A stretch of 5,402 nucleotides of DNA, taken from the NCBI GenBank assembly GCA_013331125.1, contig DUGW01000142.1, positions 1,689 through 7,090 on the forward strand, given 5' to 3'. Under the pieces are notes generated by a model, which saw only the letters and a program-made list of their open reading frames with translations, did not search any database and was not told the DNA's origin. A program made the translations under genes and the position numbers. This document shows, in pieces, positions 5,066 to 5,402 of this stretch (positions are counted from its first letter, which is position 1; each line of letters starts with the position of its first letter). The DNA comes from Candidatus Woesearchaeota archaeon. Its GTDB lineage: Archaea; Nanoarchaeota; Nanoarchaeia; Woesearchaeales; UBA11576.

Positions 5066-5096
5066 GAAAAGAAAGGCCAAAAAAGAATAAAAAATC
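5066..5096 (-). terminator. T-rich terminator after the PCNA gene
   Basis: Read on the minus strand, the bases just after the PCNA TAA are GATTTTTTATTCTTTTTTGG followed by CTTTCTTTTC, i.e. repeated T runs without a hairpin. This is a typical archaeal termination signal. The 48-nt gap also holds three direct copies of AATCTTA (starting at 5050, 5058 and 5093), the last overlapping the PCNA stop. Confidence 0.6.
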
Positions 5097-5402
5097 TTAA
5101 TCTGATTCTACCCTGGGAGCCAGGATAAAGCTCAGGAACAGCTTATCCACAGCCTTGTATTCAAGCTTCAACGGGTAATCATTGTTGAACTGGATAGTCA
5201 CGTCGTCAGCAAGCTTGGAGGCAGTGATCATCTTCTTCAGATACTCAATAGAGTATTTCGCCTTGATAGTATCATGGCTGTCAGAGACGATGATAGTGTC
5301 ACCCTTGCTGGGAATCTCGATCCTTGCCTTGCTCAGATCGCCCTCAGCCAGGACAGTGAGGATCTTGTTGTCGATCTGGAGAGAGACAGACTCAGCGACG
5401 AC
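5097..5402 (-). CDS. pcn: PCNA sliding clamp, C-terminal part (5' end beyond the window)
   Basis: The minus strand is open from the right edge to TAA at 5099-5097, giving the last 101 residues. They contain the PCNA second-domain signature 'AKYSIEYLKKMITASKLADD' (48-67 of the fragment), then 'VTIQFNNDYPLKLEY' (68-82) and the conserved end 'LSFILAPRVESD' (90-101), whose tail helps bind PIP-box partners. Archaeal PCNA is about 245-250 residues, so roughly 60% is missing here. The protein forms a ring around DNA and tethers polymerase B/D, ligase, FEN1 and other replication factors. Codons are strikingly pyrimidine-ending: only about 6 of 101 codons end in A, and all eleven isoleucines are ATC or ATT, the opposite of the + strand genes. 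The T-rich terminator follows, and the gene converges on the surface protein gene. Confidence 0.93.
   Translation of the reverse strand, partial: VVAESVSLQIDNKILTVLAEGDLSKARIEIPSKGDTIIVSDSHDTIKAKYSIEYLKKMITASKLADDVTIQFNNDYPLKLEYKAVDKLFLSFILAPRVESD

Noticed and set aside
5050..5099. Three AATCTTA copies as a repeat element or attachment site
   Set aside because: The copies are only 7 nt, irregularly spaced and in AT-rich sequence; no integrase or tRNA is nearby, so chance or termination sequence is more likely.

Overview
The window looks archaeal. The features pointing that way are TATA-type promoters with short leaders, T-rich 3' ends in place of hairpin terminators, a TrmB-family regulator, a PRC-barrel protein and the C-terminal part of a PCNA sliding clamp. 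A 'TGYVVF' stretch just after the membrane anchor of the protein at 4224-5048 resembles surface proteins I associate with Woesearchaeota/Pacearchaeota-like DPANN archaea. The lineage assignment is an inference.

Layout. Positions 1-183 hold the 3' end of a PRC-barrel-like gene on +. A promoter region (184-318) with a T-rich end and a TATA box leads into a five-gene + strand cluster from 319 to 3660. Its members are a TrmB-family regulator, a diacylglycerol-kinase-type lipid kinase, a divergent PAP2 (DUF212) membrane protein, a small phosphatidylserine/archaetidylserine decarboxylase and a CDP-alcohol phosphatidyltransferase of the PssA type. Gaps are 47, 39, 8 and 50 nt, and no convincing internal promoter is visible. 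A conserved-looking unknown gene lies on the minus strand (3661-4071), with its stop codon directly abutting the stop of pssA. A divergent promoter region (4072-4223) separates it from a + strand gene for a membrane-anchored extracellular protein (4224-5048). That gene converges on the minus-strand PCNA gene, which runs off the right edge (5097-5402).

How the genes work together. PssA is expected to put L-serine on a CDP-activated lipid (CDP-archaeol in archaea), and the decarboxylase then makes the ethanolamine head group. The lipid kinase and the PAP2-like protein could interconvert phosphorylated and dephosphorylated lipid or polyprenol. The TrmB protein is the natural candidate regulator of the set. 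The window is therefore mainly a polar head-group module for membrane lipids.

Points worth a second look: an Asp-to-Asn change in the decarboxylase's otherwise conserved SPADG motif; a strong strand-linked codon asymmetry, with A-ending codons and AGR arginines in + genes and pyrimidine-ending codons in minus genes; an in-frame extension without a start codon upstream of the unknown minus-strand gene; and a pyrimidine-rich tract inside that gene's 3' end that could terminate the lipid operon.
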